Assembly: GCA_036245525.1 (NCBI GenBank)
Contig: BTPG01000004.1
Span: forward strand, 23,040,272-23,104,271
Length of the DNA stretch: 64,000 bases
Source: Semisulcospira habei
Taxonomy: Eukaryota > Mollusca > Gastropoda > Semisulcospiridae
Reading direction: 5' to 3'
Of this stretch, positions 59,505 through 64,000 are shown in pieces. The stretch's first letter is position 1; each line of letters opens with the position of its first letter. The notes beneath the pieces are model-generated. The model was not told the DNA's origin. It worked only from the letters and a program-made list of their open reading frames with translations, and did not search any database. Made by a program: the position numbers and the translations under genes.

Positions 59505-60168
59505 ACAATAAAAATCTTGACTTCTAGAGAAAGTCAGACAGTGGAGGTGACTTAAAAGAGGCAACTCTGTCACCACGCAGACACTGACAATACTCTAAAT
59601 ATGACATCATTCTCTCTCTCGCGCGCGGCTCTCTCCGCTCTCTCTCACACAAACATGCACGCATCTCCAGGAGGAATAGATCCTCATAAGCCCTCCAGGC
59701 GCATGAGGATCTATGCCTCTTAGAGATGTTTGGAGCGGGCGTGAGCGCACTAACGCACACACGCATCGACGCGCTTACACACATCGACGCGTTTTCAGAA
59801 GAGCATGCAGGTGAGCTGTGTATTTAGTATATCATGCAGCTAGGTAAAGTCAACCTGCTTTCACACAAATTATAGCAAGACTGAAATTATACCGTGAAGT
59901 TCTAGTTTTGTCACCATTTTCTGAAGCCTATGAAGCGAAAGTGAAGCTCATATTACGTAAAATATAAAACTTGCATCATGACAAATGACATTCGACAAAT
60001 CAGTGACGCGCATGTCCTGTGGCCCTTGTAGAACTCACTGACGCATTGGCAGATCTACGTGACTTTTTCAATAGGAGATAATTTAACATCAGAATGAGGT
60101 CAAAGACGAAAGGTAGAGACTATTGACCATGAGGACAGCTCTCATATAGAAGGGACTTTGTGGGTTAT
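59505..60168. other. Intron before exon I, no gene recognised
   Basis: Contains a clear hairpin repeat at 59672-59735 (GAATAGATCCTCATAAGCC with GCATGAGGATCTATGCCTCT). Otherwise nothing coding. Confidence 0.55.
59672..59735. mobile_element. GATCTATGCCTCTTG hairpin MITE, best copy
   Basis: Perfect or near-perfect foldback around AGGATCTATGCCTCTT, the clearest member of the family noted at 26538. Confidence 0.7.
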
Positions 60169-60295
60169 TACTTACTTACTTACGCCTGTCACCCCTACCC
60201 GGGTATAGGCCGTCGACCTCCAGCAACTCCTGTCCTGTGCTTCTCCTTCGATTCTACTCCAGGTGGTTCCCAGTCTCTTGATGTCTGCTTGGAGG
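60169..60295 (-). mobile_element. 127-bp LINE 3-prime stub
   Basis: TACTTACTTACTTACGCCTG onward matches the 3-prime end of the LINE at 28570; flanked by TTTGTGGGTTAT (60157-60168 and 60296-60307). A 7-bp internal deletion (GAGAGAC region) distinguishes it. A typical extreme 5-prime truncation. Confidence 0.92.
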
Positions 60296-60557
60296 TTTGT
60301 GGGTTATGGTTCATCCCATCTTGTTCACTCTGATCTGCATCCTGAAATAAAAAATTGAAAAGGAGTATAAAGTGAGTAGGAGAGAACTTGTGAGGAGCAT
60401 TCATGTTTAGCTGCCACAATATTTATCACAGTTTTTGGTGTAAATTGTTTATGGATTTTACAGTAAAGAGGATGTGGCTTAAGTGGATGGAAATTGGCAA
60501 GTTGCAGTAAATGTTTTATTTCAAGGAGTTACAATTTTTACTTCATGCTGTCTTTAG

Positions 60558-60734
60558 GCTGGCATCACCACAACTCTGAATTCCCGCTGCTCCGTTTTGG
60601 CTGCTGCAAACAGCGTGTTTGGCCGCTGGGATGACACAAAAGGAGAAGAGAACATTGATTTCATGCCCACCATCCTTTCTCGTTTTGACATGATCTTTGT
60701 GGTCAAAGATGAGCATGATGAGAATCGTGATATG
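60558..60734 (+). CDS. MCM5: MCM5 exon I (sensor 1 and arginine finger)
   Basis: 177 nt, 59 codons, phase 0 at both ends. It encodes [19 protein letters not shown] (sensor 1), [20 protein letters not shown] and then SRFDMIF with the arginine finger. Acceptor TTTAG, donor GTAAGT. It is followed within 30 bp by a G homopolymer. The remaining C-terminal part of the protein must lie beyond the right edge. Confidence 0.97.
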
Positions 60735-60761
60735 GTAAGTGACTTGGTGAAATCTAATTGA

Positions 60762-60783
60762 GGGGGGGGGGGGGGGGGGGGGG
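60762..60783 (+). repeat. G22 homopolymer
   Basis: 22 consecutive G, then T, then six more G, starting 28 bp after exon I. Confidence 0.85.
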
Positions 60784-61370
60784 TGGGGGGATGTGTGACA
60801 TGCTGTGAAGAGAACAAAATGAAAAGGTACCTTTTTCACTTTTGATTCTTCAGTGCTAGGGCACACAGCTAACACCCAATTGCAAGAAGTATAGATTATA
60901 ATGAGCCCCCACATATTTTGCTCTTTAGAATCAATGCCTCTTGCTTCTTTAGTGGGTATTCATATTCTTTCATGGATGAAGTTATTGGCTGGTGGTTGAT
61001 GCTTTTGGATTGCATTTTGTGAATTCTTGCTGTCGGGGTTTTGAAGCAGAAGTGGGTTTAGACCTATTAACCCTTTGAACCCTGAGTATATAACAAGGTA
61101 CCTTTTTCACTTGTGTGTAGAGTGTTCATGGAGAAGTAGTACCTTTGACTTTTCAGCCAGCAGCGCCTCTTGGGGCAGGCAGGAGCACTGGTCTTCACAT
61201 GGCACTCAACTCTCACAGCTGGCTCCAGGTCCTTTACCTAGCCACACCCCGGTAACCGCTTCTGCTGGCGGGCGAAACGTTGTGAGGGGCTGACGCGTCT
61301 CTCAGTCAGTTGAAATACTTGGAGAGGAGACGGGCGCCGCCAAGTTCGCCTAAGCCCATTGAAAGGACTG

Positions 61371-64000
61371 ATGGACAAGCAACAGAATAAGAATAACATG
61401 CCGGATCGGTCGGGGCCCGGATCACCAACGACCGCGCACCCCATTGGAGGTCTCCAGGGTGGGGGCGACAAGTGTGTTACTGGAACCAAACCCACCATCA
61501 AGCTGCCCACGCAAGGAATAACTATCGGAACTTGGAACGTTCGCACACTCTACCAGTGCGGCAAAGTGAAGGAACTCACCCACGAGTTGAAGCGCTATCG
61601 CTGGGACATTGTAGGACTTGCAGAAGTTCGATGGACAGGCTTCGGAGAAACAACAACAGATGAAGGCCATAAAATCTGGTTCAGCGGAAAAGAAACCAAG
61701 CACGAACATGGCGTAGCTTTTATCGTAAGGAAAGAGGTGGCTGGAACTGTCATCAGCTGCACCCCCGTGTCAAGCAGACTAATCTCCATCCGCATCTCCG
61801 CCCGACCGCACAACATCACTATCATTCAAGTATACGCTCCAACAGCAGATCATGATGATGAAGAATTAGAAGAATTTTACGAACAACTGGACAACATCAT
61901 CAAGAAAACACCTAAGAAAGACATTCTGACTGTCCTCGGTGACTGGAATGCAAAGATCGGCCCTGACGCCTACCAACAATGGGCAGGAACAGCTGGCAAG
62001 TTTGGCCTTGGAGAAACAAACGACAGAGGCCTGCGACTTTTAGAGTTCGCACAGAGTCACCGTCTCACCGTTGCTAATACCCTCCATCCACACAAGAAGT
62101 CAAGAACAGTGACATGGCAATCGCCAGGAGGCCTGGTCCATAACCAGATTGACTTCATCTTGCTGCCTCGACGATTCAAATCCAGCATTAACAAAGCACA
62201 AACGAGGTCCTTTCCTGGCGCTGATATTGGCAGCGACCACAACCTCGTCCTTACTAGCCTCAAGTTGAAGCTGGCATTGAAACGAGATAGCAAGAGCCCT
62301 CGCATCAGATTCGACCTCGAGAAGCTAAAAGACCCGGAAGTAGAAGAGGTCTTCCAAGCCCAGGTGGGAGGCAGATTTGCAGCCTTGGCTACTTTGGACT
62401 GCGACGTAGACACCCTTGCTGGAAATATAAAAGAGGTGTTACTTTCTACAGCAGAAGAAGTGCTGGGGAAGCAGAGGAAGCGCAAACAGCCCTGGGTCAC
62501 CAATGACATCCTCGATCTCTGTGATGAGAGGAGAGCCTGGAAGAAAAAGAGAGGCCAAGACCTCACATCAGCAAACAAGTACAGACTTGTCAACAAGAAG
62601 ATCAGGAAGAGGATGAAAAAAGCCAAAGAAGATTGGATTGAAGACCAGTGTTGTAGCGTGGAAGAGGGCATGGCAAACGGCAACAGCAAGAAGGCTTATG
62701 AAACGCTAAGGACCCTCACCAAGACTCAACAGCGAACAGCCACAGTCATCGAAGACAGCAGCGGCCAACTCCTTACGGAAAACACTGCTGTACTAAACAG
62801 ATGGACTGAGTACTGCCGAGACTTGTATAACTACAAGGCTGAGCCAGACACCAGCATCCTCCAAAACAACCAGGCTGGGGCCAGGAAGGCTGAAGACCTG
62901 CCAGTGTTAGCTGAAGAGGTGGAAGCAGCCGTACGCAGCCTGAAGGGAGGAAAGTCTCCAGGTGTAGACAACATACCTGCTGAACTGTTGAAACATGGAG
63001 GAGAAGTAACAACGAAGGTCCTCACTACACTCTGTCAAAAGATCTGGGAGCAAAAGAAATGGCCAGTAGAATGGACACAGTCTCTAGTGATCCCGCTCCC
63101 CAAGAAAGGAAACATGAAACAGTGCCAGAACTACAGAACTATCAGTCTGATAAGTCACCCTAGCAAAGTAATGCTTAGAATCATTCTCAACCGCCTCAAA
63201 ACTTTCGCCGAGGAACTGCTGGCAGAAGAACAGGCTGGCTTCAGAGTTGGAAGAAGCACTGTAGAGCAGATTTTCAACTGCCGCGTCCTGATCGAGAAAC
63301 ATCTGCAGCATCAGCGCGAACTCTACCACAACTTCATTGATTTCAGGAAAGCATTTGATCGCGTCTGGCACGACGGACTCTGGCAAGTCATGAGATCGTT
63401 CAACATAGAGGAGGGACTGATCCAAATGATAGAAGCGCTTTACAAGAACGCCTGCAGCGCGGTTCTACTTAACAATCAGTCAGGCGAGTTCTTCAGGACG
63501 ACGATCGGTGTCCGTCAAGGATGCCTGCTCTCTCCTGTCCTTTTCAACATATTCCTGGAGAAGATCATGCAGGAAACCCTCCACGACCACCATACTTCAA
63601 TCTCTATTGGTGGCAGATCCCTGTGCAATCTTCGATTCGCAGACGATATTGACCTCATGGCAGGCAGCAATAGTGAGCTCCAAAACCTGACAGACAAACT
63701 TTCAAGTAGCGCAGGGTCTTATGGCATGGAGATCAGTACGGATAAAAGCAAAGTGATGATCAACACCACAAGCGACAGCAGCAGCAACATTCACATGAAC
63801 GGCCAGAAGCTAGAAGAGGTCAATAGCTTCAAGTACTTGGGAGCCACCCTGTCCAAAGACGGTAGTTGCGTAGCAGAGATCCGTATCAGGATAGGTACAG
63901 CAACATCCGCAATGGCCAGGCTGGACAGGATATGGCGAAGTAACTCCATCAGCTTCACCATCAAGTACAGGCTTTACAAGTCCCTCGTAGTGTCTATTCT
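61371..64000 (+). CDS. Intact LINE endonuclease/reverse transcriptase (runs off right edge)
   Basis: An ATG at 61371 (MDKQQNKNNMPDRSGPGS) opens 876 codons without a stop up to the window edge. Endonuclease: ITIGTWNVRTLYQCGKVKEL, IVGLAEVRWTGFGE, IIQVYAPTAD, LGDWNAKIGPD, NQIDFILLPRRF, GSDHNLVLTSL. Reverse transcriptase: LKGGKSPGVDNIPAELLKHG, QNYRTISLISHPSKVMLRII, EQAGFRVGRSTVEQIFNCRV, NFIDFRKAFDRVWHDGLWQV, GVRQGCLLSPVLFNIFLEKI, LRFADDIDLMAGS (catalytic FADD), then FKYLGATLSKDGS. It is an RTE-like EN+RT LINE, of the same broad clade as 14462-15376 and different from 28570-31865. It inserted in the MCM5 intron after exon I; about 220 bp before the ATG look like its 5-prime leader. Confidence 0.93.
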   Translation, partial: MDKQQNKNNMPDRSGPGSPTTAHPIGGLQGGGDKCVTGTKPTIKLPTQGITIGTWNVRTLYQCGKVKELTHELKRYRWDIVGLAEVRWTGFGETTTDEGHKIWFSGKETKHEHGVAFIVRKEVAGTVISCTPVSSRLISIRISARPHNITIIQVYAPTADHDDEELEEFYEQLDNIIKKTPKKDILTVLGDWNAKIGPDAYQQWAGTAGKFGLGETNDRGLRLLEFAQSHRLTVANTLHPHKKSRTVTWQSPGGLVHNQIDFILLPRRFKSSINKAQTRSFPGADIGSDHNLVLTSLKLKLALKRDSKSPRIRFDLEKLKDPEVEEVFQAQVGGRFAALATLDCDVDTLAGNIKEVLLSTAEEVLGKQRKRKQPWVTNDILDLCDERRAWKKKRGQDLTSANKYRLVNKKIRKRMKKAKEDWIEDQCCSVEEGMANGNSKKAYETLRTLTKTQQRTATVIEDSSGQLLTENTAVLNRWTEYCRDLYNYKAEPDTSILQNNQAGARKAEDLPVLAEEVEAAVRSLKGGKSPGVDNIPAELLKHGGEVTTKVLTTLCQKIWEQKKWPVEWTQSLVIPLPKKGNMKQCQNYRTISLISHPSKVMLRIILNRLKTFAEELLAEEQAGFRVGRSTVEQIFNCRVLIEKHLQHQRELYHNFIDFRKAFDRVWHDGLWQVMRSFNIEEGLIQMIEALYKNACSAVLLNNQSGEFFRTTIGVRQGCLLSPVLFNIFLEKIMQETLHDHHTSISIGGRSLCNLRFADDIDLMAGSNSELQNLTDKLSSSAGSYGMEISTDKSKVMINTTSDSSSNIHMNGQKLEEVNSFKYLGATLSKDGSCVAEIRIRIGTATSAMARLDRIWRSNSISFTIKYRLYKSLVVSI

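Noticed and set aside
61238..61709. Minus frames at the start of the last LINE
   Set aside because: Antisense to the endonuclease coding region; no independent support.
62057..62689. 210-residue minus frame
   Set aside because: Shadow of the intact LINE reading frame on the plus strand.

Overview
This is animal nuclear DNA, most likely from a lophotrochozoan and probably a mollusc. Genes are sparse, introns are very large, and transposable elements (TEs) are dense and nested. The taxon is an inference. It rests on the intron and TE style and on a RAG1-like transposon of a kind I recall from the sea slug Aplysia.

The only host gene I can support is MCM5, the replicative helicase subunit, on the + strand. 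Nine exons lie between 8706 and 60734. Joined, they make exactly 1296 nt (432 codons) of uninterrupted reading frame with GT-AG junctions. They run from the N-terminal domain through the zinc finger, Walker A, Walker B, sensor 1 and arginine finger. The first exons lie left of the window and the last ones right of it. Nearly everything else is intron filled with mobile DNA.

Region by region. 1-8.7 kb: N-terminal half of a hAT-type transposase, a retroposed 375-bp tandem multimer, a 4-kb inverted-repeat structure with nested insertions, minisatellites, and a ~20-bp motif repeated at least 15 times. 8.8-23.6 kb (intron after exon A): small 5-bp-TSD DNA elements, a 3.4-kb transposon of unknown type and an RTE-like LINE fragment both nested in one older element, a broken CR1/L2-like LINE, and a Tc1-like fragment. 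25-37 kb: exons C-E, with three TTAA-specific elements between D and E standing in a row and sharing TTAA sites; the middle one is a piggyBac that carries a full-length LINE. 38-50 kb (intron F-G): piggyBac-like remnants, a Harbinger fragment, a hAT transposase C-terminal half, and a LINE broken by a hAT element that carries a tRNA-type SINE. 50.4-56.4 kb (intron G-H): a ~6-kb transposon with ~0.55-kb inverted termini, coding for a transposase with a RAG1-like N-terminal zinc region and a DDE-type core. 57-64 kb: a foldback TTAA element, an internally deleted LINE whose ends are fused in frame, and at the right edge a LINE reading frame with no stop for 876 codons.

The order of insertions can be read directly, because many target-site duplications and several empty sites are present inside the window.
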